Positions 39,606 to 50,618 of a stretch of DNA of 64,000 bases are shown in pieces. The notes below the pieces were generated by a model. The model had not been told where the DNA came from and searched no databases. It saw only the letters and a list, made by a program, of their open reading frames with translations. Source of the stretch: Perkinsus olseni (Eukaryota; Perkinsozoa; Perkinsida; Perkinsidae); contig JABANP010000104.1 of NCBI GenBank assembly GCA_013115135.1, positions 1 through 64,000 on the forward strand. Direction: 5' to 3'. The position numbers and the translations under genes are program-made. The stretch's first letter is position 1. Every line of letters begins with the position of its first letter.

Positions 39606-39764
39606 TTAAGCCCACCCAGAAGTCTCCTTCTTGACAATAATAGGGAGAAAAATCCCCAACAGCCAGTCCCCTCCCCCGGACGCCCGTATTACCAAATTCT
39701 TAACCATATTCTGCGATCGGTTCCACACTGGTGTCACACATTTAAGGAGAGCTGGGGAGCCTGA
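39606..39764 (-). CDS. C-terminal exon, unidentified
   Basis: After the acceptor TTTTTTCAG near 39758 the frame reads SPALLKCVTPVWNRSQNMVK, NLVIRASGGGDWLLGIFLPI and stops at 39606. It is coding-like, with one hydrophobic segment. Confidence 0.35.
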   Translation of the reverse strand, partial: SGSPALLKCVTPVWNRSQNMVKNLVIRASGGGDWLLGIFLPIIVKKETSGWA

Positions 39765-39849
39765 AAAAATATCCTCTAACAGCGTACACCGACTCAACTT
39801 CGTCGTTCTATTGAATGAAATCCTCAAACAGCGGAAGCTAACCGACTAA

Positions 39850-40970
39850 TCGCTCAACCGAAAAGTAGCATATTTCTTTAGACCAAGTGATAGCCGATTA
39901 CAGAGGTCCTCGCATTGCTACCGCAAATAAGAACCTATCAATCCAGCACACCCTTAGGCTCTATCACGTGCTATAAGCTTCTCAAAAGGGTACTACTTAC
40001 TCAACGAGAGGTCCTTCAGCGCAGTAGTGGACGTAGATGCCTTCTCGTAAACCGTGTATCCGAGGGAAGCACAAACGTCGTCGAAAACCTGAGAGAACTT
40101 ATGCCGCACTTCCACGATTTTCGCCTGTGGACGCCCAATAGTGAACCCCGACGACCCCGCATCGACGACAGCCACAAGCATAGACACAGAGGTGGTCCAT
40201 CCCGACTTATACGAAATATAAAGACGTCTGCTTAGGCCACTGGTTCACCCAAAATGGTCGAGTTTTAGTCGCTTTGTCGTCGGGTTGTTTTCTGCCGCTA
40301 CAGTAGCCGTACTACTTCTCTCAAGGTGGAAGCATGCCCGTCGACGAGCAACTCGCGACAGATTTCGGAGTATTCGACCGTACAAGACAGCGGAAGGGTC
40401 CTACGAGGCCGTGAAGGGGCTGCCGAACGCACCCTCGCACTCTGAAAAATTTATAGTTGGGGTTGTTCCGAATCGCTGTCACAAATTGCATTTTACCCGC
40501 GATTTGGCACTTCCCTTGGGGAGAGTCTCCACGCGGATGGTCGTGGGTGAGAAAGCAAACTACTGCGATGTTTTGATTTACCGTTCCGCGACGACGGAGT
40601 CTCAAAACTCACGAAAAATTAATAAATTTTTTTTATTTGCTGCAGCTTAAAACTTCTAAAAATGAGGAACGTATTTCATCAGAGTTTCCGAGGATGATGA
40701 TTATCACCAACAGAAATCAAGGCCGCCTTTCCGATGTCATCAACTCATAAAAATTCGCTAAATTTGTCATGTCAATTTGACAAATTTCCAAATTCAACGT
40801 AAATTCAAAATACCGCTGTCCCCTTTTTCTGAGTGGAAACGAAATTCTACACATTTGGCATTGTAGAACATACGGAGCACACGTGAAAGCCCTAACCCCG
40901 ACCACTGCTACTACTACTACCTGTAATAAAAGGTCCTTACTGCAGGATGAGGGGAAGACTCGACTCATCT
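39850..40970. other. No complete gene solved
   Basis: A coding-like minus-strand frame at 39993-40187 (PQAKIVEVRHKFSQVFDDVC) ends at a donor-like GTAAGTAG. It may be an exon of the gene to its left. The rest shows only short ORFs. Confidence 0.35.
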
Positions 40971-41886
40971 CGATAATGCCAGACAGCTCGATCGCCTCCT
41001 CCAGCAGCTCGTCCGACGCGGATTGTTCAGACGCCTCTACCATGCCTTCAACAAAACTGCCACAGCAGCGCAGGATGAGAATCGCGCTGCAAAATCTTGG
41101 GGCGAGCGCTACTCACAGAGACACAGGTTCGATCCCCGGGTAGACCATTTCTCCCGTCATTTTTTCCTTGTTACTGTAGAGTGTATTGTCGGTTGTGTTG
41201 CGATGGACTACATCGCTCACATAGTCGCCCCCTACCTCCATCCACGTGACTGCCGTGCCTTGGTCGTGGCCTGGCCGAAGAATCATCGTGGTCACGAGGA
41301 CTTGACCCGCCGAGTTTACAACGACTTGATACTTCGAGTGGGCCTTCCTCGACCCTCCATCGGCTGTTCATCACAAGAAGCATACTACCATCTCGTCTAC
41401 GGCAAGTTCTGTGACTTCTGCTACCTCCCTCTAGAGCCTGCCAATTCGACCTCCTGCGCATCTTATTTTTTATGTAACGCATGCATCGACCTATGGATTC
41501 ACTTGGGCGATCGACTCAACGGCATCGACCACGACCTAGACGTCCTCCGTGCCATCTCGGACCCCCTTTCCGTGAAGCTGCAGCGCTTGCTCCACGGTTC
41601 CCTGTGGGTGCGAAAGAAGGAGCTTCTCGCGATGGTCGAGCCTCTAAAACGGTTAACCGAGCGTGAAGTTTACGTACACAAGTCGCGGCTTCTGTGGAAA
41701 TTCCGTGGCCAAGTTTACGAGAAGCGCGTTCACACTGTCTTCTCGGATGAGCTCCGTCGTTTCGGTCTTTCGAGCGTCTCTCTCGGCAACCTCGAGGAGG
41801 ACCCCATTGGTTGCGTATTCTCCTGTTCCGCCTTAATTCAAGCCTACACTGCAACTCAGGACATGCTGGAAGCCTTGGTCGCGTAA
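40971..41886 (+). CDS. F-box-like protein with zinc-binding segment, probable two exons
   Basis: The long exon reads MDYIAHIVAPYLHPRDCRAL, an F-box-like start. KFCDFCYLPLEPANSTSC and YFLCNACIDLW follow, a C-x2-C/C-x2-C pair that could bind zinc. The rest is helical, rich in Arg and Leu, to a stop at 41886. An upstream exon from the ATG at 40971 (serine-rich) can be joined in frame across a 53-nt intron, 41129-41181, that starts GTTCGATCCCCGGG and ends TTACTGTAG. The ATG at 41203 is the alternative start. If it is an F-box protein it would recruit substrates to an SCF ligase, which is inference. Confidence 0.55.
41126..41141 (+). repeat. Family T motif at a splice donor
   Basis: ACAGGTTCGATCCCCG on plus. 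The donor GT would fall inside the motif, between AG and TTCGA. Confidence 0.55.
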
Positions 41887-42874
41887 GTCGAACGATAATA
41901 CCATCTCTTGCGATATTCGTGTGCCATCAGGTTTGATAATATCCCTCAGCGAAGCATACGTGACATAGTGAGAATGCAGTTGCAAAGAAAGTCCATTACA
42001 GGCGAGGTGAGTCTCGTGAATGTGACCGATGTCGCCTAGTGATCCCCTTCAGGGTCCCTTACACGACCTAGCGGCATCACGACCCTGTTGGGAGGGTTCC
42101 TGTTCTGCGACCAGCTGCGTACTCGGAGCGAAAGTCTGTAAGTTCCCGCATGCAAGCCCTGTGGGGTGATCATTAGCTTTCTAAGGTACGCAAATGGCCA
42201 GCATGAGAGAGCAGCCCATACCAACGAACGCAGCCGTAGCGCCTAAACGATCGACCGAGCACCGAAGCTTGAAGGCAGCGAGACGGCGCAAACGGCTGAG
42301 GTGCGTTGCATAGGCCTTCACGGGCTGTTGTAAACGCTGAATTCACGACCAAGCTTTTATCAAGTATTCGGAAGCCCTCCTCTATGCATCCAGTCACTTG
42401 CTTGTACCACTTGTCGATGTTCCTATTATTAACGTGTTTCTGCGCATAGGAGGGTTCGTCTTGTTCACGCTGTGAATTGAGTAAAGAGGAGATGGTCGTT
42501 TGATGACAGGTGGGAGCGTCCCTTCTCGTTGAAGGCTGGCCATCCGCAATGATGCGCCACTTCTCAGTGAACGCGAGAATCTTCCCGAACGCTGTGGGTG
42601 AATCGCGGACAGTTTAAGATTTCGTGGAGAAAGCTTGCCCAGAAAACGACTTCAGAGTGGATCAAATAAGTGCGGAAATTTGTCGAACGGGAGTGGAAAA
42701 ATTATTTTTCAAAAAAATTTTCAAAAATATCGATCACCTGAAATTGAAATTGAAATTTGAAATTATTATGGCAAAGCGAGAAATCGATCGGGAAGTGGTG
42801 TAGAATAACCCGGGTTGTCGATATCAAGAAGACGTATGGGGGCATCCACTGAGTGGTCCCGCTGATCCGAGGAT
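41887..42874. other. No gene recognised
   Basis: About 1 kb of short ORFs. No repeats seen apart from the flanking DNA element. Confidence 0.4.
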
Positions 42875-43585
42875 ACTACACCTTTTCCCGAGCAAATAAA
42901 ATGTTTTTTCGTTCGGTTTAAACCATTTTGATAGCAATTTAGCGAGTGTCATTGGAATTAAAAAATTGTCAAACCAAATTCGTTTTGTCACCCAAATTAA
43001 TATTATGAGCAAATACGATTTAACCCGTGTCATTCTATTTAAATCTATTTTGATCCAATTTCGCTATCTAAATCATTCTGTTACTACGACCTCCTTCCTG
43101 CAACTCGAACACATACTCTAAGCTCATGAAACACGGTACAACACTAATGCTCGTGAATCACGAGTCGTGATTCTTGCCAACGGTAACCATACTTCAATGA
43201 TTCGATCCGGTGGAAGTTCCTCCGAGGACGCTGCCATGTGTGACATCATGTCACTGGCGTGATGTCACGGCTACTACTGTATATGAACTATGTGCCTTAG
43301 AAGTCCGACGCCATTGACGTTGATCATATTGAGATAGAAGCTACGGGATGAAAATTTCACGATGAGGCATGCAATGAACAACGAGGATGCGCGCGACTAA
43401 TTCGGCGACTACTGTAGAGCATTCTAAATTGCATGGAAAGTGAGATTTAATATGCGTGACACAAGTATTTTAAACTTGCTGAAGTATTTAAAGTGGATAA
43501 AAACTTTTTTAAAATAAAATTCGATTTTCCGTGCCCTTTGAAATCCAACGAAAAAACATTTTATTTGCTCGGGAAAAGGTGTAGT
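42875..43585. mobile_element. Non-autonomous DNA element with 39-bp terminal inverted repeats
   Basis: ACTACACCTTTTCCCGAGCA at 42875, continuing AAATAAAATGTTTTTTCGTT, is matched exactly in reverse complement at 43547-43585. The 711-bp interior is AT-rich, holds a GTGAATCACGAGTCGTGATT palindrome at 43151 and has no transposase ORF. No clear target-site duplication (flanks GGAT and TTAG). The first eight bases, ACTACACC, are shared with the element at 56186. Confidence 0.85.
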
Positions 43586-43589
43586 TTAG

Positions 43590-44370
43590 GCGTTCGTTTT
43601 AAAGTAGCCATCACATGATAACAGTTGGCCGAGAAATGGTGTTTAGTGACTTCAACCGCAATCTTGAGGCCGTGTCAAACAGAGCTTCGACGTGGCCTCG
43701 TGTCTGCGGCCATCGCCAGACTGCGGGAGCAGCGTTCTGGGAGTGTCTCTCGCTCGAGCTGCTAGCTACCGAGTATCTTACACCTCTTATCGCAGAGGAG
43801 GAAGAGCCTCTCTGTGCGAGGAGTTGCGAAAATGGTTGAACTTACGGTATTTGGACGGGTCGCAATTGACCAGCAAAACGCGGAGGTGCGGAAAAGCGGG
43901 AATCGTGCGAATCAAGCTCGACTATATCGATCACCTCAATGCATATGCGTATACAACGATGTGACTTCACATCGTGGAGCCAACAACATCCAAGGAAGTC
44001 TGTCAGCTACCCGTCGGTGTTAGACGAGATGTTAATATTTGGGACAATCCGAACGGGTCATACTTGAGGTCACAATACTACCCGGACAGCTAGCAAGGGT
44101 AGCACCAGCAGTCTTCTCACAAATCCTAGGCGGAAAGGATGAAGAAGAGCAGCACGAATCTGCACTGCCTAAGCCACGGCTTGTTGTCTTCAATGTGTCA
44201 GCAAAGAATCTGGTAATCGCCATACGCGAAGAGGGAACGATGAGTATAGATCAACAACTCTTCGTTGAACGTAAGTGGGACAGAATCATCATAATCATAT
44301 TTGAAGAAATAACTGGAGTTTTCGTCATCAGCATCATCCGCCATCACCCCGAGCCAGCGGCTCAGGCTCT
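43590..44370. other. No gene recognised
   Basis: Overlapping plus-strand ORFs (43615-43839, 43692-43964, 44039-44464) lack known domains. The last lies opposite the 3' end of the secreted protein gene. Confidence 0.4.
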
Positions 44371-44790
44371 TCAACAAGGACATGTCTGCATCGGCGGCAT
44401 TGGGCTCATAGTGATGGGTTCACCTCCGAGCTGGACGGTCAAAATCCGTGCCGGTGGCTCATAGTCGTACGTAAGAAGATCTCCTTCGCGAACATAGTGA
44501 GAGTCACAGGTGTGGTTGACCCTGAAGATCATACGGCGGTACTCCTCACTGCTCGGGGCGATTTGATATCGGTTTGGCCCAGTCTTGTTGAGATGAAAGT
44601 AGCCAAACGACAAACTTCCGTTACAATCGACCTCGACAGCCACATAGATAGGGCCTTTGAGCCATAGCACACCGACGCACTTAGCTGGCGGACGAGGCTT
44701 CTTGCAGTACTTAACTTGTGGGGGGTCAATTGGGTCGCCGGCTGGAGACGCTGCAGCCAGGAGAACCCAGAGGACGCAGGTGGCCCACAT
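44371..44790 (-). CDS. Small secreted protein, unknown family
   Basis: An intronless ATG-started ORF of 139 residues. Residues 1-17 form a clean signal peptide (MWATCVLWVLLAAASPA). The mature part has six cysteines, including the terminal CPC, and two N-glycosylation sequons (NGS and NKT). Composition and architecture match the other secreted single-exon genes in this third of the window. Function unknown. Confidence 0.7.
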   Translation of the reverse strand: MWATCVLWVLLAAASPAGDPIDPPQVKYCKKPRPPAKCVGVLWLKGPIYVAVEVDCNGSLSFGYFHLNKTGPNRYQIAPSSEEYRRMIFRVNHTCDSHYVREGDLLTYDYEPPARILTVQLGGEPITMSPMPPMQTCPC

Positions 44791-46154
44791 GTCACGAGAT
44801 AAGGCTGCCTTACCTACAAGAAGAAATCTCGAGTTGATCAGTCTGCGGAGTATGGGGCACTTTAATGTTCAGTCAAATCCGCAGGATTCGACGCGAGTAA
44901 AGCCACAGTGAGTGTTCCCTCAAGACTGGGCGACACAACAGCTGAGTGACCCGCCGCGGTACCCGCAGATCTCGCGCAAACAACTCAATGAGGGACACTC
45001 CCACCCGGACGGTATGTGTCTACGCTTGCACACCGTGACGCTGTGCCTTTCCGGGATCTCCATCGCCCAACTAACGGAGCGGTCGGGTCCTTTTGCGCCT
45101 CCGCGGCTGAGAACCCCCCGTGTGTCGAATTGCCTGAGGGTCTGCTGTTGAACCATTATGCCGGACGTAAGGTCGCAACTCACAGTCGCACCATGTGCGC
45201 GTGCGGTAGTTGGTCCGCCTGAGGACGAACCAACAACGGTGATTTCCTTAAGATTTTTTTGTGCGCTTTAGATAAGCCGCTGTGTCGTAGTGTACGGCGG
45301 CTGTGGTGAAGTCCTAGGATTTTATAGACCATATCCCGAAGGCGAATCGTTGTTGGGCGAAACTCCGGTTGCCTCTTTTGCGAGCATGCTACAGCCTTCT
45401 TGGAGCACAGATCGTGCAGACAGCGGGTGACGGTGTCACCACACACAGCGCTGGCGCTGCGGCAGACATGCTCGTTTATCGCATTAGACCAGAGTCGTGA
45501 CCTACCGAGAGTCGTGGAAGTTGAGTCAGGGCTCGAAGAACGTTTCTTTGAGATTAACTCGAAAACGAAATCACTTTTCTCCCTTCAGAGAAAAGAGAAG
45601 CGATCTCGTTTTCAGGTTATGAGGCATGCGTGTTCAATAGCGTGACGAGGAATGAACACACTTGCGAGGACGAACGAACGCACGTGCAGGCGCACAAAGA
45701 GCAAATACATGTAGCAACATCGAGACTAATGATACGAAGCAAGAATGAATGGAGTTATCGTCACTCATAGTGAGCGCTGCAGAAGCGCACGACAGTGACA
45801 CACTGCACTGCTGATTTTTGTGTGTGTGAGTTTCAGGTCCAATGCCGAGAACCGGCTTAGTCAGACTAGCAACGATGTATCTTGAATAAGCTCATTTTTG
45901 TGCGCAAGTGAATGGGCGACGTCCATCGCCGTGCGTCCAGTATAACTTCAACCAGTATAATTTAGCGCAGTTTGACAGTACCAAGCATGGTTTCGTCCGC
46001 CGTTACCATCTGTCCCCGGGAAAGCAGCACGTGTGTTTGGATTCCAAACTTTAGAATGAAGCTTATTCAGTAGACCCATGCACTCGAAGTACTGTTATGT
46101 TTGTAAGGCTCGCGGAGGCGAAGCTACTGCAACTTTAGACTTAAGTTAAACTGC
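44791..46154. other. No gene recognised; contains a repeat shared with 59230
   Basis: Several short ORFs without domains. Positions 45615-45800 share ordered blocks with 59235-59390 (see the repeat entry). Confidence 0.4.
45615..45800. repeat. Diverged dispersed repeat, copy 1
   Basis: TTCAATAGCGTGAC, GATACGAAGCAAGAATG and GTTATCGTCACT occur here; TTCAATAGCATGAC, GATACGAAGCAGCGATG and GTTGTCACT occur in the same order at 59248-59365. Both copies lie upstream of a minus-strand secreted protein gene. Confidence 0.5.
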
Positions 46155-46475
46155 ATGCAACCATTCTTGTATGAGTCATACAGTATGACGCCAGAGGCAT
46201 TGGTCCAGGGCTTCAACATGAAGGGCATCAGGTTTCAGTGGAACACACACGAGAATAGCCTCACACTTATCATTATTCGATGGGATAAGCTACGTGATAG
46301 GTACGACATTTACTGTTTTTTGAGAAATGCTGGAACGGCAGGTTTCAAACAGGTAGTCAAAATCCAGTTCGTGACAGAAGCGTATCTTGGACCAAGATTC
46401 TTGGTGATTGATGTGACCATATCACGACCGTTGCCCCCCTGGTTGTGCTATGATCTCCTAGGAAATTTCCGCTAA
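46155..46475 (+). CDS. Hypothetical protein, 106 residues
   Basis: A clean ATG and an ordinary amino-acid composition, for example MKGIRFQWNTHENSLTLIII and GFKQVVKIQFVTEAYLGP. No signal peptide or known domain. It may be a real small gene or an exon. Confidence 0.4.
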   Translation: MQPFLYESYSMTPEALVQGFNMKGIRFQWNTHENSLTLIIIRWDKLRDRYDIYCFLRNAGTAGFKQVVKIQFVTEAYLGPRFLVIDVTISRPLPPWLCYDLLGNFR

Positions 46476-46539
46476 TTGCCAATTGTACCTTGCTATCTGC
46501 TATCTCAATGAAGAGGATTCTGGATTTTGACAGTCAAAT

Positions 46540-47400
46540 TTGAGTATTGGCGCCGAGATCTTGGGGTGTCACGATGGTACAGTTGGAGTTGGTACACCGA
46601 CAATTCGTACACCACCAAAACTGGTACACTCATCCACAAGGAAACTGATACACTTTCAACTCGTGCACAGAAAGTTCGTGCACTGACATCCGGTTCACGG
46701 ATAACTTACGATACTTTCACGGTCGTACACTTTTCAGCCGAACAAGGCTCACACTGACCTTTGCACTCACCGACCTTTCCCGCCTTAAGTGAAACACTCT
46801 GTGGCGTCTCAGCCCCTTGATCAGTGATCAATGATCACTATCCGTACAAGGCTGTGTGACCCTCTTAACTATGGTGCTAGAGAGAAGTCTATACATTTAA
46901 GTTATATTATTTATCCTTTCTCAATCACGTCCGAGATCAATAAGAGTTCTAGTAGTCAATCGGGTGCTCAAACTGCCCTCAGAGTTTTCCCCGCGAAGAG
47001 CATCACTAAACTAAGTGACTCCACGCACCAAAATAATCTCTCCCGGGTTAGAATCTGGCTCTTGCTCGAGGTGAGACGAATCATATCAGGAAACACGACA
47101 GGCCCCGCCCGAAAACTTGCTCGTAGTTCGACGAAACATGCAACGACTGCAATGAATGGAGCCAATCATACTGACAGTTAAAACACTTTCTGACTCAGAA
47201 ATTCTGAGTGGAATCGTCTACGTCTGCGAGCTTCTTACGTAGCTCCGTTACATAGCTCCGTGAACTTATACCTGTCATTCAGGCAATGGATCAGACTAAG
47301 TCTTCGTTTTCGCATAAACGCGGGAGACAGCGAGAACCTACCGTGTGTCTAGTTTCCACTACTTCACTCTTGCCCCCGAGGATATGTTCCAAAGCGAAAA
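46540..47400. repeat. Segmental repeat A (degenerate copy)
   Basis: Matches 51240-52040 in order. It shares ACTTTCACGGTCGTACACT, ATATCAGGAAACACGACAGG, GAGCCAATCA with ACTGACAGTT, GGATCAGACTAAGTC and CGAGAACCTACCGTGTGTCT. The copy at 51.2-52.0 kb is the 3' end of a beta-propeller gene; here the coding frame is broken, so this is a degenerate duplicate of that gene end. Confidence 0.75.
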
Positions 47401-47630
47401 TATGAAGCGAACTATGACAGGGCAGTATTTCCCTTTCAAAACGGCAGCTCTCGAGCAACCCTGTTATTCTACGGGTCAGTATAGCGGTACATTCCCCTCA
47501 TTTTATCGTGTGCGAGAGGTTCCGTTGCCCCGACACAGTTGCGCGACACATTCTCGCAATACTGACACAGGTGCTGTTTTGAAAACAGTGTTTTCCTCAG
47601 CCCTCTGCCTATTGTGGTTGTGTGCTGCTG
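47401..47630. other. No gene recognised
   Basis: The plus-strand ORF here continues from repeat A and looks spurious. Confidence 0.4.
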
Positions 47631-47639
47631 TACGCTCAT

Positions 47640-48020
47640 CGGCGCGGTGTCAAACTTGGATTGGCACTTGTCAATCTCGCCCGTGTATTGTCAAACTCTG
47701 ACAACTCTATTCTCCAACGTACCCTCGATAAGCTCTCGGCAGCTCTGACTAGGTTCGGCATGGAAGTGCCCTTACCTAAGACAAAATGCATGATCTTATC
47801 AGAGGGATTCGGTGGCCCCAATCTGTGTGTGAAGATACAGGGTGCCGACTTAAAAAGGGCAAACCTCTCGTGAATTCTTCGTGCGAACGAGTTGAGAGTT
47901 ATAACGCACACCAATCGAAAGATTTCGTCAAGCTCTACACAACCTCGTTCTCAGCATCATCTCACTCGCAAGTTTCACCCTCGAAATATCGAACAAAACG
48001 CCAAAAAAACGCAAAGAATT
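47640..48020 (+). mobile_element. Decayed non-LTR retrotransposon (reverse transcriptase remnant)
   Basis: The frame 47622-47873 reads QRTLDKLSAALTRFGMEVPL then PKTKCMILSE and VKIQGADLKRA. This resembles the RT thumb-side region after the active site, where LINE proteins have a helix, FG, then SKTK and a short beta strand. The frame stops at once and the downstream 150 bp are shared with 2160-2420. No intact catalytic motif is visible. Confidence 0.55.
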
Positions 48021-48670
48021 CGTTGGCAGAACCACCGAGGCCATGCTGGCGCTGTGAAGTGCCCATGGAAGGGGCCGACGCCGAGTCACAGAAGATGCTC
48101 AAAATGACCTCCATCGACCTCCTCAACAAGCCTGAGCCTTCTTCTCCATCCTTCGCAAGCCTTCCTTATGGTTGCCAGTGGGATGGCATCCCAAGCCTCA
48201 CAGGCATCCCAAGACCGGTTGCAGCTCCACTCGTCACCAAGAGTTTCCTAGAGTGTTTCCGTCTGCAATTGCGCCATGTGGGCTGAGGATGCGTACCCGA
48301 GCACCCGGAGATGTTACCGTACCAGCCAACACACCAAGTCCGATATCGAGGAGATGGTCCTCTAATGTGGCAATACCGAAGTCTAAGAGGATCGTCGATC
48401 GTAAAAACAGCTCGTAGCTCCTTAGATCGAAGTTCGATCATCGAACCCACTATTCTTTCCGCGGCCTTGGGGAGCTCCTTTCTCAGTGTCGACTCGGGTG
48501 GTGTTACTCATTATGCGCCGATCATCTTGTGCATGCGTGCATAGCTGATACTCCAGCCCCCCGAACAGATCCAAGTAGAAGACTTTATACTCCTTCTCGC
48601 CTTGCGTTAAATATGAGCAACAACGGAGTAGCAACAGGTGGTGGCTGTGCCATTATAATAGGGGGCGACG
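48021..48670. other. No gene recognised
   Basis: Overlapping short ORFs on both strands. It probably belongs to the same decayed element or its flank. Confidence 0.35.
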
Positions 48671-48677
48671 AGCAGGA

Positions 48678-49276
48678 ATGGGTCAAAAGATGCCACCACT
48701 CAACATGAGTCCCCTTGAGGCTCATCTGTGGAGGCAGCTAGGAGTGGACGACTACCCAGAGTGGACTGTCGCTTGGTCAGATGTTGCTCCTGAAAAACTC
48801 CCTAGGAGTGGCTGGGGCTACTTCGATCATCACATTCAAGGGCCTCTCCTGCTCCAGCCCGTGAAAAAGCGCATTTACATCCTGACTATCTCGTGGAGGC
48901 GGAAGAATCGGACCTGGCCGAGCTGGCTGCATTTGAGGACCGAGAAGAAGCTACCATATCTCCCACTGATGATCTTCCAAAGCTGGATCCTGAGGGTGAC
49001 GATATCACAGACGAGTGGGGCCATGGGACGGGAACACCGGACGGTATGAACCTCGAGGATATGGAGTGGCTTCGAGGTGAGTTTCCGGCATCCGATGCTC
49101 GCAGAAAGAGGAACGTTCCGCGACTTCGATCCCTTCATGGTGACACACCCACCGTGGCGTGCGACTGTAATACGGCTATAATTCTGTCCCTAAACGAGAC
49201 AATCGAACCTCGATGGGGTTACCTCCCTAGGCCTGCCGCAGCTGAGTCGAAGCGTATTTCCAGTAGCCGATACTGA
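48678..49276 (+). pseudogene. Hypothetical ORF pair, possibly one frameshifted gene
   Basis: The first frame (48678-49049) reads LEAHLWRQLGVDDYPEWTVA and GWGYFDHHIQGPLLLQPVKK. The second (48893-49276) reads EAEESDLAELAAFEDREEAT and GTPDGMNLEDMEWLRGEFPA. Coding character passes from one to the other near 48895, with no convincing intron. It may be a broken gene or retroelement-derived ORF. Confidence 0.4.
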
Positions 49277-49792
49277 GCCTCTGCAGACGAGTTGACGGCT
49301 GTCCGGTTCTCTCGCTGCTGCTGAGCCGCCTGGCGAGTCTCAAGCGACTCTCGGAACTTATCCGAACTGACTGCCGTGGAGCGTCACTGTCGGGACGTCC
49401 CCCTCGCTGTCTCGACTTGGGACATCCCGACTCTCAGCCTTCGAGCATTCTGCCTCTCGTTTGCGGTATAATTGCATCAGCTGCGTTCATTTGGTACAAC
49501 GATTCCCAATGACACCGAGGTGAGTTCAGGCCATGTCAATGACTTCACGACATGATGTCATATCTTCATCAGAACCCTCATCAAATGTTGAGAGTTTGAG
49601 CTAGAGGCTAGCGTGCTGAATGATGGTCGTCTGTACGGCGTGCGAGGAGAATCTCAGATTTAAGCATTGCTTGAATCTGAGGTTCAGTGCTTATCGGCAG
49701 TGCTTAATAAGCAAACTCGCTGCAGCCTGGTTGTCACCGCAGTGCAGGCAGGATCTCTCTCAGCGCTGATTCTGAGATATCCCTTGTCGTCA
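49277..49792. other. Intergenic, no gene recognised
   Basis: Upstream region of the first secreted peptide gene. Short ORFs only. Confidence 0.4.
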
Positions 49793-49987
49793 ATGCGCTA
49801 CTTTGCTGGCCTCTTCCTCGCCGTGTACTGCTTCTTGCTGTGCTCGAGTATAAAAGAGGAGTTTTCTTTCAACGAGGTCCAGAACGACGAGCTGAAGCGC
49901 CCTGTGTGCCCTGAAACCTGCCACAGCCCGACCTGCCGCTGCTGCCCCGTGCCGTCAGGATGGTATATGTATTGTTGTGACTGCTAA
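49793..49987 (+). CDS. Small secreted cysteine-rich peptide 1
   Basis: 64 residues from the ATG at 49793. MRYFAGLFLAVYCFLLCSS is a signal peptide, an acidic propeptide-like stretch follows, and the C-terminus carries eight cysteines in C-x3-C-x5-C-x-C-C-x9-C-C-x-C spacing. A longer ORF reaches upstream, but the signal peptide and the alignment with the neighbour at 50448 support this start. Paralogue of 50448-50618, 460 bp away in tandem. Function unknown. Confidence 0.75.
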   Translation: MRYFAGLFLAVYCFLLCSSIKEEFSFNEVQNDELKRPVCPETCHSPTCRCCPVPSGWYMYCCDC

Positions 49988-50447
49988 GTGTAGGGCTGGA
50001 TAGCCATGTAGGGCAAGAACAGCGATACCCTGCTCTTACTTCTCCTCAATCAGGTACTCGTCTTCTTTCCACCTAGGGTCTAGCGCGACCAAACAAGAGG
50101 CTTTCGATTCACTCAGAGGTGTCCCCCAGGTCAACCATCAACAAGTCCATTTAGTAGAATCCGTTTAGTGTCGCCAAGTGGCACTTGGCCTTCGGCCTGC
50201 TATATTTTACTTCGTCGTCCGGACGTGTTGTGTAGTGAGGTTAGTTCGACTAAGTCGACCCTTCTGTGTGGTACTTCCTGCCATTCTTGGATGATCTTAA
50301 GTACTCCAATGCAGCTCTTGACGGTTTATTTCTGGCAAGCTATTCAGTATACTGTATAAACCATCCTGGGCGAAGTGGCAGGGGTGTGGTACCCCACCGG
50401 GCCGAGAAATGAAGAGGGAAGTGGTGCAGTGTAAATCACTTCCTTTA

Positions 50448-50618
50448 ATGCGTTACGTCGCCCTCCTCTCCATCGCCTTCCACTACGGGCTGCTCTCCTC
50501 GAACGAAGCTTGGGGGCTCGAACAGGACGCTACCGTCCTCTGCCCATTCCCGTGCTTGAAGCCGTCCTGTGAGTGTTGCAACACTCCCACGGGTTACATG
50601 TTCTGCTGCAACTGTTGA
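50448..50618 (+). CDS. Small secreted cysteine-rich peptide 2
   Basis: 56 residues from the ATG at 50448 (an earlier in-frame ATG at 50409 exists). MRYVALLSIAFHYGLLSS is a signal peptide. The C-terminus, CPFPCLKPSCECCNTPTGYM then FCCNC, matches paralogue 1 cysteine for cysteine, with the shared ending C-x-C-C, P-x-G-Y/W, M, C-C-x-C. The propeptide region has diverged far more than the cysteine core, as in secreted peptide families. Confidence 0.75.
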   Translation: MRYVALLSIAFHYGLLSSNEAWGLEQDATVLCPFPCLKPSCECCNTPTGYMFCCNC

